A stretch of 64,000 nt of DNA from contig NZ_VUNL01000006.1 of the NCBI RefSeq assembly GCF_009697385.1, forward strand, positions 1 to 64,000, in the 5' to 3' direction. The notes beneath the pieces are model-generated. The model made no database searches, had not been told where the DNA came from, and was given only the letters and a program-made list of their open reading frames with translations. This document shows, one piece after another, positions 1-8,326 of this stretch. Position numbers and translations under genes: made by a program. The stretch's first letter is position 1. Each line of letters begins with the position of its first letter. Source of the DNA: Wylensekiella montiformis (GTDB taxonomy: Bacteria > Bacillota > Negativicutes > Selenomonadales > Selenomonadaceae).

Positions 1-2
1 AA

Positions 3-86
3 GCATTATCCCTTGTATTTCAACCGAAAAAAGCCCCAAAAATCCAAGGCGATATTATGGATTACATCTATGGGAATGCCTCATAA
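3..86 (+). CDS. Possible C-terminal end of an upstream gene (partial)
   Basis: The third forward frame is open from the window edge and ends with TAA at 84-86, giving 27 residues ending ...IQGDIMDYIYGNAS. The composition looks protein-like, but the piece is too short to assign to a family. It lies on the same strand as lexA, about 170 bases upstream of it. It could equally be a chance open frame. Confidence 0.25.
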   Translation, partial: ALSLVFQPKKAPKIQGDIMDYIYGNAS

Positions 87-147
87 TTGATAACTTTTAT
101 CGGTCTCACATCATTGACAAACCTACACAAGAAATAAAAATATTTTT

Positions 148-161
148 CGAAAGCCTGTTCC
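148..161. promoter_or_regulatory. Candidate LexA (SOS) box upstream of lexA
   Basis: CGAAAGCCTGTTCC matches the Gram-positive LexA/DinR consensus CGAACRNRYGTTYC at 12 of 14 positions. It lies about 95 bases before the lexA start and just upstream of -10-like sequences TATGAT/TACAAT at 176-186, where a bound repressor would block transcription. Autoregulation of lexA is usual in Firmicutes; binding here is inferred. Confidence 0.5.
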
Positions 162-255
162 ATACAAGCCATGAATATGATACAATATTCATAAGAAAGT
201 ATATTTCGGCAAATCCATTGACGACAAAAGTGAATCAGATCAGGAGGCAGATAGC

Positions 256-870
256 ATGCGCAAAACACGAACTTCCGGCGAACGTCAAAAAGAAATTTTC
301 CAATATATCAAAACCTTTCTGCTGGAAAAAGGTTATCCTCCTTCCGTACGGGAAATCGGCAAAGCTGTCGGCTTGAAGTCCAGCTCCACCGTCCATGGCT
401 ACCTCGCCCGTCTGGAAGAAAACGGCATGATCAAGCGGGATCCAACCAAACCCCGGGCTATTGATATTCTCGACGAAAAGCCCTGGGGAAAAAATGTCCC
501 GGTCCCGCTCATCGGCACCGTAACGGCCGGTACGCCAATTTTAGCCGAACAGAATGTGCAGGACGTCTATTCTTTTCCTCAAAGCCTGCTCGGAACCTCC
601 GACCAGACCTTTATGCTGAAGGTCTCGGGAGAAAGTATGATCAATGCAGGAATCTGCGATGGAGATTATGTCATGGTCCGGCAGCAGTCTTCCGCCCATG
701 ACGGAGAAATCGTCGTTGCCCTTGTAAACAGCGAAAGCGCCACGGTGAAGCGTATCTATCACGAAAAAGACCTCATCCGTCTCCAGCCGGAAAATGATAC
801 CATGAAGCCATTCTACGAAAAAAATGTTCGTGTTCTCGGCAAAGTGATCGGCGTATATCGTCAGATGTAA
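256..870 (+). CDS. lexA: LexA, SOS repressor / self-cleaving S24 peptidase
   Basis: Transcriptional repressor of the DNA-damage response that cleaves itself when RecA filaments form. The 204-residue length is normal. An N-terminal winged helix-turn-helix (about residues 1-65, with [15 protein letters not shown]) precedes the S24 peptidase domain. The cleavage site Ala91-Gly92 (GTVTAGTP), catalytic Ser127 (GESM) and catalytic Lys165 (ATVKRIY) are all present, so the protein should be functional. The ATG is preceded by AGGAGG at good spacing. It is a single gene, convergent with nrfA, and shares a bidirectional terminator with it. A candidate SOS box at 148-161 suggests autoregulation. Confidence 0.97.
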   Translation: MRKTRTSGERQKEIFQYIKTFLLEKGYPPSVREIGKAVGLKSSSTVHGYLARLEENGMIKRDPTKPRAIDILDEKPWGKNVPVPLIGTVTAGTPILAEQNVQDVYSFPQSLLGTSDQTFMLKVSGESMINAGICDGDYVMVRQQSSAHDGEIVVALVNSESATVKRIYHEKDLIRLQPENDTMKPFYEKNVRVLGKVIGVYRQM

Positions 871-901
871 CATCGGCTGTACCGGAACAACAAAAAAATA
901 C

Positions 902-943
902 AAAAAAGATTCCGCCGCAATGTATCACGGCGGAATCTTTTTT
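902..943. terminator. Bidirectional terminator between lexA and nrfA
   Basis: A perfect 16-bp inverted repeat (AAAAAAGATTCCGCCG and its complement) with a 10-base loop. The A-tract on one side and T-tract on the other let it terminate both the forward lexA transcript and the reverse nrfHA transcript. Confidence 0.9.
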
Positions 944-966
944 GTATCTGAACTTCCAATAAGAAT

Positions 967-2259
967 TTACAAGCTCCCTTTTACCACAGCATTGGTCACT
1001 TCTATGCACTCATGTGCCTTATCAATGGCCAGCCCCAAAGTACGCATAATCTTATCCGGATTATGGAAGCCCATACTGTTCTCAGCGGCTACCCAATCCC
1101 AATACCATTGTGCTTCACGAACCAGCTGCCGCGATGCCGCAAGCTGCTCATCCGTCGCGCCTGCCTCCATCGCTGCCTGAATCGTCTTATGAGCTCGTGC
1201 GACCGTCTTGCCAGCGATGCGCTGGAGCTTGAAGGTGTTGTCGCCGATCGTCTGAACGCGCGCCTTGAGCGTCTCGGCGCTCTCGTCGTGGCACTTGAGG
1301 CACGATGCTTCCGTCGTCTTCAGCGGATTCGTCATCCAGTGCGAGGTGTACTTCTGGCCATTCTCCCTCATATACGGCATATGGCAGTCGACGCAGGTAA
1401 CACCAGCATCAGCGTGGACGCTCGTCGCCCAGGTCTCGAAATCCGGATGCTGTGCCTTGAGCATCGGGGCTTTGGAATCTGCATGGATCCAGTCCTGCTT
1501 GAAGGCGCCAGCCTGTCCGGACTGATAGAACTGGTACTCGGACTCCGCATCCAGTCCGTTGTCAAACGGATGATTGACACGTCCATCTTCTTTTGTAAAG
1601 TAATACTCATTATGGCACTGTGCGCAGACATACGCGCGCTTATCGTTATGCGAAGCATTATTTACATCGATGCCGCGCCGTGCCATGGAATCGATGAAGC
1701 CCTGCTGATAAACACGAAGCTCCATCGTCTCCGGATCGTGACAGCTCGAGCAGCCGAACCACTGGTCATCCTCGATCGGCGCCATGACTTGGTCAATCGG
1801 TTTTGAAGCATAGTCCCAGCCGCTCTGCTTGTAATAGACATCATACATATAAGAACCCTTGCAGGTGATGCAGCTGCCTTTCTGCCCGGGCAGGCGCTTC
1901 GTGTTCTTGAAGTCCACGCCCGCATAGGTGTGGCCGCGGTCGTCATCGTACTGGATGGCGAATTTATACCCCTTGAAATTTTCGATCATTTCGGGCTGTT
2001 CGGTTAAATGCGAATTTCCCTCCTGCGCGCCGCCATATCCCGTAGGTGACGGCGAGGTATCGTTGTTTTTCATAAAGGAATTGTATTCCAGCGGATATGC
2101 ATCCTTATAGGCTTCTTTGCCCAGCTGCTTTTCCTGAGGTATCTTAGCGAGTTTGACACTGTCATCATCGGGAGCCGCAGCAATGCGAAAAACGACAAAG
2201 CCGAAAAACACAACGCAGACAGCGATGATACCCGTCAATATCTTCTGTAGTTTACTCAA
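967..2259 (-). CDS. nrfA: NrfA, pentaheme cytochrome c nitrite reductase
   Basis: Periplasmic catalytic subunit of ammonia-forming nitrite reductase: six-electron reduction of nitrite to ammonium in anaerobic respiration. The 430-residue protein has an N-terminal signal/anchor segment (residues 8-28) and five heme sites: the diagnostic lysine-ligated CITCK near residue 130, then CSSCH, CAQCH, CVDCH and CLKCH. The start is TTG, behind a strong GGGGGG ribosome site. It overlaps the end of nrfH by 8 bases, so the two are translationally coupled, and NrfH supplies its electrons. Heme attachment needs the cytochrome c maturation genes found just upstream. The assignment is secure from the CxxCK motif. 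Confidence 0.97.
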   Translation of the reverse strand: MSKLQKILTGIIAVCVVFFGFVVFRIAAAPDDDSVKLAKIPQEKQLGKEAYKDAYPLEYNSFMKNNDTSPSPTGYGGAQEGNSHLTEQPEMIENFKGYKFAIQYDDDRGHTYAGVDFKNTKRLPGQKGSCITCKGSYMYDVYYKQSGWDYASKPIDQVMAPIEDDQWFGCSSCHDPETMELRVYQQGFIDSMARRGIDVNNASHNDKRAYVCAQCHNEYYFTKEDGRVNHPFDNGLDAESEYQFYQSGQAGAFKQDWIHADSKAPMLKAQHPDFETWATSVHADAGVTCVDCHMPYMRENGQKYTSHWMTNPLKTTEASCLKCHDESAETLKARVQTIGDNTFKLQRIAGKTVARAHKTIQAAMEAGATDEQLAASRQLVREAQWYWDWVAAENSMGFHNPDKIMRTLGLAIDKAHECIEVTNAVVKGSL

Positions 2260-2740
2260 CTTTTATCCCCCCTTCGAGATGATTTGAACCATGTGCGATA
2301 CTGCTGTGGCACTTGAGACAATCGCCGCCAGTGTCCATGCTGACACCAACATCGGCGTGGACATTGCCCATCGTCGTCTGATGGCAGCGCAGGCAGTTGT
2401 CATTGACCGTCTGCCTGCCCTCAGACGAGATTTTTATATTCGCCGGATAGTCGCGAAGCACTTCATGATACGTGTCGATCATGCCCGTACGGCCCTTCTC
2501 GAACATGTAGTGCACCGCATTGTCGTGCGGCAGGTGGCAGTCCGTGCATTCCAGCTCGCGATGCGAAGACATCGCAAAGGTCGCCGCCTCTCCTTTCATC
2601 GCATGGCACGACCCGCAGAAAGCCGGCGATCCCGAAAAGGCCATGGCCGCTGAGCCGATGCCGCAAACCGCCACGCCAATGACGAAACCGCCCGCCAGAC
2701 AGGCCAGTGTATGTTTCTGAAATAGTTCCTTGAACTCCAC
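2252..2740 (-). CDS. nrfH: NrfH, tetraheme quinol dehydrogenase anchoring NrfA
   Basis: Membrane-anchored NapC/NirT-family cytochrome that oxidises menaquinol and passes electrons to NrfA. The 162 residues hold one N-terminal membrane helix (about residues 12-34) and four CxxCH heme sites (CGSCH, CTDCH, CLRCH, CLKCH), the standard NrfH pattern. The start is GTG with GGAGGGG eight bases upstream. It is the first gene of the nrfHA pair. A palindrome at 2809-2822 matching the one before the Crp/Fnr gene suggests control by that regulator. Confidence 0.96.
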   Translation of the reverse strand: MEFKELFQKHTLACLAGGFVIGVAVCGIGSAAMAFSGSPAFCGSCHAMKGEAATFAMSSHRELECTDCHLPHDNAVHYMFEKGRTGMIDTYHEVLRDYPANIKISSEGRQTVNDNCLRCHQTTMGNVHADVGVSMDTGGDCLKCHSSIAHGSNHLEGGIKVE

Positions 2741-2802
2741 TCTGGTTCCCCTCCTCTCTTATTCCACCTTATTTTTTATTATTATATCATTATAGATACG
2801 AA

Positions 2803-2828
2803 AAAGGCGTTGCTGGCGCAACGCCTTT
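2803..2828 (-). terminator. Terminator-like hairpin after ccmF
   Basis: AAAGGCGTTGC and its complement with a 4-base loop, followed on the minus strand by a run of U, about 100 bases after the ccmF stop. The same hairpin contains the GTTGC-N4-GCAAC palindrome annotated separately, so it may serve as an operator instead of, or as well as, a terminator. Confidence 0.65.
2809..2822 (-). promoter_or_regulatory. Candidate Crp/Fnr-family operator upstream of nrfH
   Basis: GTTGC-TGGC-GCAAC lies 69-82 bases before the nrfH start. The same 5-4-5 palindrome (GTTGC-TTTA-GCAAC) occurs 68-81 bases before the Crp/Fnr gene. The 5-4-5 architecture fits this regulator family, but the regulator-site pairing is an inference. 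Confidence 0.5.
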
Positions 2829-2929
2829 CAGAATCTTTTCATACTTCATATTTATGGAACAAAGGGGATGCGATTGACCAAAAGCCAATACTATCGATAG
2901 AACAACAAAAAACAGGTTCCATCGCAAAG

Positions 2930-5047
2930 TCAGCGGCGCATAGCTGCAAAGCAGCCGAGCGAGGCAGCAACGGCGCCAATCCAGAGCAGATAAATGAAGG
3001 GCTTTGTGCTGACGGAAGCCGTCACGGCGATCTGCGCTTCTTCTTCAGCCGACGGCAGGATCTCGAGGCGCGCCTGCGAGTCGTTGGCGGAGATCCCCGT
3101 CAGGCGGATGCGCTTCTGGCCGCCGAATACGGGAACCGGCGTCGAAGTGCCGCCGTCACGCGTCGCGATAATGGCTGGCTGTGCGTGCTCGACGGTTTCG
3201 CCGTCTGTCACGGCGATCGCAGCCGTCACGAGCATCGTGCCGTCCGGCTGATCCTCCATCGTAACATCATCGTATCGGTAGGCGAAGAGGTCGCCCATCC
3301 CCATACGGCCGCGCTTGAGGATGAGCTCCATACGTCCCGTGTCCTTCGGCGGCGTCGGCGCGATATAGATATCGCCTGTGAGCATGTGGGCGATAGCCGG
3401 TTCACGCGCGGCATCCTCGCCGTTCCTGTGGAGTTTCGTCATGGCGCGCACCTCGCTGCCATCAACGCGATAGCAGTAGAACTTCATCGTGCTGTCATCG
3501 GCAAAAGCCTGGCCCTCATACGTGACCGTGTGGCCGGCGATCTGCGCGCTGTCACCGGGCTTGAACTCCTGCGAAAGCGACTGGCTGGCACCGCCCGAAA
3601 GCACCATCGCAAAGAGCGCCAGCGCTATGCCACTGTGCGCGGCCATCGCGCCGAAGCGCAGCAGATTGCGGCGCCAACTGACGAGCGTCTCGCCGAGGAG
3701 CAGGATGGAGACAGCTGCGAGCACGAGCAGCCCCGGCGAGCGCACGCCTGCAAGGAAAGCAAGTGCAAAGCCGATAACCGCGAGCGCAGCAGGAACGGCT
3801 CTGTGAAACGGCTCTGCCTGTTTCCCGTAACAAAGGCAGGAACCGGCAGCCATGACAAGACACATGGCGATGGCCAACGGCAGGGTCGTGCGCACATAAA
3901 AGTCCGTGTCGACGGCAGCCGGCTTGCCGAGGAGCTGCGTAAAGAGCGGCATCGACATGCCGATGAATACGATGGCCGCGATGAAGACGAGCAGCAGCGC
4001 CCCCAGAAGCAGGCAGAACTCGCGGCTCGCATATTCTTCGTATACCTTGCCCTGCGGCAGGCTGCCCGCCTTGAGCGCGAGCAGCACAAGACCGCCTATG
4101 AGCACGACGGCATTGGCAACGGCCAGCGTCATGCCAATGCTCGTGCCGCTGAACGAGTGGACCGAAAAATCGCCGAGAATGCCGCTGCGCGTCAGGAACG
4201 TGCCATAGATGACGAGTGCGAACGTGAAAATGACGGAGAGATGCAGCACAAGGAGCGCCGCTGGGCGCCTCTTTGCGACGTGAAGGACGTGGACAAATAC
4301 GCCAGCGAGCAGCCACGGCACGAGTGAAGAGTTCTCTACAGGATCCCAGCCCCAATAGCCGCCCCAGCCGAGCACTTTGTAAGCCCAGTAACCACCGATG
4401 AAGACGCCGGCGCCGAGAAAGCCCCAGGCAATCAGCGCCCAGCGACGTGCCGGATCCAGCCAATTTTCCTTTGCTTCCTCCTTGAGCAGAGCGCCCAGCG
4501 CATAGGCGAACGGCACAGCCAGCAGCGCATAGCCGATGAAGATGATCGGCGGGTGTACGGCCATCCACGGATCCTGCAGCATCGGATTGAGGCCGACGCC
4601 GTCCTGCACGGCCGTTGCCGAGGCCACGAAAGGGCTCTTGGCCAGTACGAGGATGACGAGCAGCGACTCAAGAACGGCGTAGACGGTGAGCCCCGCCGCC
4701 GTCATCCGTTCTCTGCCGCAAAGGTAGAGCGAGGCAAGCGCATGAACGAGCATCCACAGGAGCAGCGACCCCTGCTGCCCGGCCCAGAACGCCGAAATCT
4801 TGTACATGAGCGGCAGTTCCCTCGACGAATAGTTCGCCACATAGGCGATTTCGAAATGATCACCGAGAATCATCGCCCAAAGATAGGCCGATGCGACGAC
4901 AGCTGACAGGCACGCGCCGAAAAGCGACCGCCGCCCCCAGCACCGAGCCCGATCCCGATCAGCCTTTACCTTCATCACATAGCCATAGGCCATCGCGGCC
5001 AGCAGGGCAAAGAACAGAGATGTTGCCAGAGATATTGTTCCAATCAT
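2930..5047 (-). CDS. ccmF: CcmF, heme lyase of cytochrome c maturation (System I)
   Basis: Large polytopic membrane protein that ligates heme, delivered by CcmE, to apocytochrome c in the periplasm. The 705-residue length is slightly above the usual 630-660. The tryptophan-rich WWD heme-binding motif GWGGYWGWDPVENSS is present near residue 230, with many hydrophobic segments along the protein and a C-terminal anchor. It is the last gene of the ccmA-B-C-E-F cluster, and its products serve nrfHA downstream. No ccmG or ccmH follows in the window. Confidence 0.95.
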   Translation of the reverse strand: MIGTISLATSLFFALLAAMAYGYVMKVKADRDRARCWGRRSLFGACLSAVVASAYLWAMILGDHFEIAYVANYSSRELPLMYKISAFWAGQQGSLLLWMLVHALASLYLCGRERMTAAGLTVYAVLESLLVILVLAKSPFVASATAVQDGVGLNPMLQDPWMAVHPPIIFIGYALLAVPFAYALGALLKEEAKENWLDPARRWALIAWGFLGAGVFIGGYWAYKVLGWGGYWGWDPVENSSLVPWLLAGVFVHVLHVAKRRPAALLVLHLSVIFTFALVIYGTFLTRSGILGDFSVHSFSGTSIGMTLAVANAVVLIGGLVLLALKAGSLPQGKVYEEYASREFCLLLGALLLVFIAAIVFIGMSMPLFTQLLGKPAAVDTDFYVRTTLPLAIAMCLVMAAGSCLCYGKQAEPFHRAVPAALAVIGFALAFLAGVRSPGLLVLAAVSILLLGETLVSWRRNLLRFGAMAAHSGIALALFAMVLSGGASQSLSQEFKPGDSAQIAGHTVTYEGQAFADDSTMKFYCYRVDGSEVRAMTKLHRNGEDAAREPAIAHMLTGDIYIAPTPPKDTGRMELILKRGRMGMGDLFAYRYDDVTMEDQPDGTMLVTAAIAVTDGETVEHAQPAIIATRDGGTSTPVPVFGGQKRIRLTGISANDSQARLEILPSAEEEAQIAVTASVSTKPFIYLLWIGAVAASLGCFAAMRR

Positions 5048-5093
5048 ACTATGAGTCCCCCATAGATTGCATGTAAGTTGTATTCAGGCTGCG

Positions 5094-5462
5094 TCACTTC
5101 TTCTGCTCGTACTTCGACGGGCACTTGATGAGAAGCTTGTCCGAGGAGAATGCCTCGCCCTGCATCTTGCCGATAGCGACGATGTGATGCGCCTCGTCAA
5201 ACTGATCAGGCTTCGTGCCGTGATAATGTACGAGCAGTGTCTCGCCCGTCTCCTCATCCTGCAGGGTAAATACGAAATCCTTCCCCTCCATATGTGGAGC
5301 CGGTGCATCCTTTGCCAGCAATCCCTTGACCTGAACACTTGAGGAAGTCGCTGCCTTTGCCTCCTTGATGCCAACGTATGGCGTGACCGAGTCGGCAAAA
5401 CTCCATCCGGCGTAACCGATAAAGGCCAGCAGGAGCACGATGAGCAGAATCTTACGTTTCAT
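5094..5462 (-). CDS. ccmE: CcmE, heme chaperone with CXXXY motif (System I* type)
   Basis: Membrane-anchored periplasmic heme chaperone carrying heme from CcmC to CcmF. It has 122 residues: an N-terminal membrane segment (about 4-21) and an OB-fold domain with the family pattern VQVKGLLAKD. The usual heme-binding histidine (LAKHDE context) is absent; a cysteine stands there instead: LIKCPSKY, Cys114-x3-Tyr118. This is the CXXXY variant described for atypical System I in Desulfovibrio and archaea. The start overlaps ccmC by 11 bases. Confidence 0.93.
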   Translation of the reverse strand: MKRKILLIVLLLAFIGYAGWSFADSVTPYVGIKEAKAATSSSVQVKGLLAKDAPAPHMEGKDFVFTLQDEETGETLLVHYHGTKPDQFDEAHHIVAIGKMQGEAFSSDKLLIKCPSKYEQKK

Positions 5463-6102
5463 GATGATGCACCTCTTTCACGCGATGACCGAGCAGAGCT
5501 ATGTAGATGAGCGTCACATCCAGCAGAGACAGAAGCAGCACACGCAGCATGACGGGATCCATCTCAATGGAGCCGCTGCCGTTGAGAACGGGCGATGGAT
5601 GAAGCGAAAAATAGAACCGCGGGATGATGAAGATGAGGAACGGAACGGTCAAAAACGAGAACAGCGCGTAGATGGCTGATACGCGCGCGCGGCGCCGCTC
5701 ATCCGTGATCACCGAGCGCAGCGTCAGATACGCCGCGTAAATCAACAGCAGGACGAAGATCGTCGTCTGCCGCGGATCCCAATTCCAATACGCGCCCCAT
5801 GTCAGCTTCGAGAAAACAGCTCCGCTCAGCGTCGCGAGCACGACAAAGATGAGCCCGAGCCGCGCAGACTCCGCGCTGATGGCATCAAAACGCTTCCCCG
5901 GCCGCCGCAGATAACGCAGAGCATACCAGGCACCGACGAGGAAGGCAATCACCGACCCCCAGGCCACGGGGATGTGGAAGAAGGCGATGCGCACGAGGCT
6001 GCCGAGCCCCTCGGCCGGCGGCACGAAAAAAAACACGGCATAGAAAAGACCGGCCGTCAGCAACAGGATAAAGAGCCAGAGCCCCTTCTCACACGACTTC
6101 AT
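5452..6102 (-). CDS. ccmC: CcmC, heme-handling membrane protein
   Basis: Loads heme onto CcmE in cytochrome c maturation. The 216 residues contain six hydrophobic segments and the WWD motif LTWGAYWNWDPRQT near residue 120, as expected for CcmC. The C-terminus is histidine-rich (VKEVHHHET). The ATG follows AAGGAG. It lies downstream of ccmB and overlaps ccmE. No separate ccmD was found; a tiny ccmD could be missing or too short to see. Confidence 0.95.
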   Translation of the reverse strand: MKSCEKGLWLFILLLTAGLFYAVFFFVPPAEGLGSLVRIAFFHIPVAWGSVIAFLVGAWYALRYLRRPGKRFDAISAESARLGLIFVVLATLSGAVFSKLTWGAYWNWDPRQTTIFVLLLIYAAYLTLRSVITDERRRARVSAIYALFSFLTVPFLIFIIPRFYFSLHPSPVLNGSGSIEMDPVMLRVLLLSLLDVTLIYIALLGHRVKEVHHHET

Positions 6103-6131
6103 CGAATCAACTCCTTACATATATTCGCAGA

Positions 6132-6803
6132 TCAGTCCTCATACCAGAGGAAATCAAACAGCAAAGATGCGGCCAGCGTCATAATTCCGTCATAGAGCAA
6201 CATGCCGACGAGATACGAAATCCTCACCGCCTCGCCCGAGAAGCAGCCTGCCGTCAGCACGATAGCCGGCAGCAGGATGGGCAGCAGCACCGGCAACATC
6301 AGGATGGCGAGCAGACCGTTCTGCGCCTTGGCACCGACCATCAGCGCCGAAAGCAGCGTGCCCGCCATCGCCATGCCATATGTACCGGCCAGCAAGGCTG
6401 CGAAGAGCAGCAGTACCGAAAAAACAGGGATATCCATGAGCACGAGGTAAACGGGTACGATGAGCAGGGAAAGCGCAAACAGCAGAACTGCCATAAAGAT
6501 CCCCTTGCCGAAAAGGACAGCCTGCGGGCTGCCGTAGACCGAAAGCGCCATCAGAGTCCCTTCCTGCTCCTCATCGGCAAAGCCGCGGCCAGCGCCAGAG
6601 AGCAGAGAAAAGAACAGGATGACCCAGAGCATGGCCGCCGCGAGACGCGGCGACAGCACATCGCCCTGCATCAGCAGGCTCACGCACGAGAGCGTCGTCA
6701 GCGCAAACATCAGGACGACGAGCCACGATGCGCGCGAACGCAGAGAGATGAGCGCCTCCTTGCGGAAGACCGCCTCAACGGCCCGATAAAGCGATACTTG
6801 CAT
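6132..6803 (-). CDS. ccmB: CcmB, ABC permease subunit of heme/cytochrome c maturation
   Basis: Membrane subunit that with CcmA forms the ABC complex releasing holo-CcmE during cytochrome c maturation. I place the start at MQVSLYRAVEAV (223 residues, the family length) rather than at a further upstream Met that would put about 50 atypical residues inside ccmA. Six hydrophobic segments are visible, with GRGFADEEQEGTL near residue 70 matching CcmB proteins. It overlaps the end of ccmA by 29 bases. Confidence 0.92.
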   Translation of the reverse strand: MQVSLYRAVEAVFRKEALISLRSRASWLVVLMFALTTLSCVSLLMQGDVLSPRLAAAMLWVILFFSLLSGAGRGFADEEQEGTLMALSVYGSPQAVLFGKGIFMAVLLFALSLLIVPVYLVLMDIPVFSVLLLFAALLAGTYGMAMAGTLLSALMVGAKAQNGLLAILMLPVLLPILLPAIVLTAGCFSGEAVRISYLVGMLLYDGIMTLAASLLFDFLWYED

Positions 6804-7407
6804 CGGCCTCCGCCTCCTCTTCCGCATCATTGGTTGCCCAAAGCACCAGCTTCCCTTCTTCCGCGGCCCTGCGAGCCTCCCTCTGTACCAGACAACGCCC
6901 CGCCCTGTCAAGATGAGCTCCCGGCTCATCCAGCAGCCAGACATCAGCGCCTGACGCAAGAAGGATGGCCAAATGAAGACGTTTTTCCATGCCAGTCGAA
7001 AAATTTCTCACCCGCTTTTTTAAAATGGCATCAGGTTGAAGCCCGACCCGGGACATCAGTTCATCATATTGGCGATCAGAAAGCGGCACATTATAACGAA
7101 AGCCTAAAAAAAAATCCAGATTTTCCCGCGCGGTCAGCTCGGAATAAACATGCATATCCGGCGCAACCATGCCAACCCGTCTGCAGCGGTCATTCTTTCG
7201 CCACACACTACCGTCTTCCCGGACGATGACGCTGCCCGTATCGGGCAATAATAATCCGGCTGCCAGCTTCAGCAATGTCGACTTACCGCTTCCATTTATC
7301 CCTGTCACAGCCGTAATTTGTCCCGATAAAGCCTCAGCGGAAAAATTCCTGATAATTGTTCTGCCATCAAAACATTTCGTTACACCAGAAAACGTCAGGC
7401 GGATCAT
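6775..7407 (-). CDS. ccmA: CcmA, ABC ATPase of cytochrome c maturation
   Basis: Cytoplasmic ATPase partner of CcmB. It shows Walker A GINGSGKST, a degenerate signature FSTGMEKRL, and Walker B VWLLDEP followed by the D-loop AHLD. The start is set at MIRLTFSG (210 residues): GGGAGGAGAGGTG stands directly upstream, and this start lies just after the stop of the Crp/Fnr gene. The longer reading would overlap that gene by 29 bases. It is the second gene of the crp-like/ccm operon. Confidence 0.93.
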   Translation of the reverse strand: MIRLTFSGVTKCFDGRTIIRNFSAEALSGQITAVTGINGSGKSTLLKLAAGLLLPDTGSVIVREDGSVWRKNDRCRRVGMVAPDMHVYSELTARENLDFFLGFRYNVPLSDRQYDELMSRVGLQPDAILKKRVRNFSTGMEKRLHLAILLASGADVWLLDEPGAHLDRAGRCLVQREARRAAEEGKLVLWATNDAEEEAEADASIALSGR

Positions 7408-7411
7408 GACA

Positions 7412-8092
7412 TCACCTCTCCTCCCGAATTCGTTCCTCATTGAGCTGCATCCAATCCGGGCCGCATGCCAGAATCCCCTGTTCCTTCATCAGGCCGATCT
7501 CACGGGTCAGCGCGCTCCTGTTGCATTCCAGCTCTTTGGCCAGCTGGACGCGGCCCGGAACACGGACCTGCATCGTGCGCTGATGTCTTGCACGCTGAAG
7601 TAAATACAAGATCAGCCGCTCTCTCAAGGTTTTCTGTGAAAGCACCTCCAGTTTTTGCATCATAAGCACGTTTTTCCGGCTGAACGCGACCAGAAGATTC
7701 CTCATGACAATCCCATGAATCCGTCCGAAATGAGAGCCCGATTCCAACAGCTCCTTATAAGGAACCCAAAGGATCCACACATCGGATACTGCCTCAACCG
7801 AAGCAGGATTTGGATAATCCGGCAAAATGGCCGATATGCAGCCGAGTAGCGCACCTCGTTCCAAACGATGTCCGACGGACTCATTGCCAAAGCGGTCTTC
7901 AGCCAGAATGATCGCCTCACCGTCTGCTAAAATACCGATCCTTCCATTGGATTCATACGCTCTAAGGACGCGCGTCCCCTTCTCATAATGCTTTGCTGCC
8001 GCACCAGTTGCTTTAATGAAGCGCTTCATCTCCGCCTGAGTCAGTCCGCGAAAAAAAGGAAGCTCCTGCAGTCCAAGTTCATCGATTCGCAT
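7412..8092 (-). CDS. Crp/Fnr-family transcriptional regulator
   Basis: A 226-residue regulator with an N-terminal cyclic-nucleotide-binding fold (GILADGEAIILAEDRFG, about residues 15-125), a dimer helix and a C-terminal winged helix-turn-helix (QLAKELECNRSALTREIGLMKEQGIL, given here only as landmarks around residues 182-208). The N-terminus lacks an Fnr-type Cys cluster, so oxygen sensing by iron-sulfur is unlikely; DNR- or HcpR-like sensing of nitric oxide or redox state is possible but unproven. It leads the ccm operon, 4 bases before ccmA, and probably governs cytochrome c and nitrite reductase genes. Shared palindromes precede it and nrfH. Confidence 0.88.
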   Translation of the reverse strand: MRIDELGLQELPFFRGLTQAEMKRFIKATGAAAKHYEKGTRVLRAYESNGRIGILADGEAIILAEDRFGNESVGHRLERGALLGCISAILPDYPNPASVEAVSDVWILWVPYKELLESGSHFGRIHGIVMRNLLVAFSRKNVLMMQKLEVLSQKTLRERLILYLLQRARHQRTMQVRVPGRVQLAKELECNRSALTREIGLMKEQGILACGPDWMQLNEERIREER

Positions 8093-8157
8093 ACTCTTCC
8101 CCCAATTATTGTAATCGTTGCATTTGTCTGTATTATATCATCAAATCCGACTCATAT

Positions 8158-8175
8158 ATGTTGCTTTAGCAACAT
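8158..8175 (-). promoter_or_regulatory. Candidate operator upstream of the Crp/Fnr gene
   Basis: ATGTTGC-TTTA-GCAACAT, a perfect 7-bp inverted repeat with a 4-base centre, lies 66-83 bases before the regulator start. Its core GTTGC-N4-GCAAC recurs before nrfH at the same distance. Autoregulation by the encoded protein is inferred. The rest of the gap, 8176-8326, shows no gene I can support. Confidence 0.5.
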
Positions 8176-8326
8176 CATGCAGGATAATCTGAGAACAAAA
8201 AAAACGCTATGCACCGCCAATCGATAATCCCATACGTGAATCTCTTTATGATTCGCACACAAAATCATCTCATGCAGCGCACAGCGCTTCTTGTTAAATG
8301 CTTTGCAGCAGACCGCGGCAGGCAGC

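Noticed and set aside
114-146. TTGACA at 114-119 as the lexA -35
   Set aside because: No acceptable -10 lies 16-18 bases downstream; the -10-like TATGAT/TACAAT at 176-186 is a better candidate though its -35 is weak.
2810-4327. A 505-codon forward frame opposite ccmF
   Set aside because: It is the antisense shadow of ccmF: its composition is Arg/His/Glu-rich nonsense, while the reverse strand encodes a clear CcmF with a WWD motif.
5440-5470. A ccmD gene between ccmC and ccmE
   Set aside because: ccmC and ccmE overlap by 11 bases, leaving no room for it; no alternative short hydrophobic frame was seen in the cluster.
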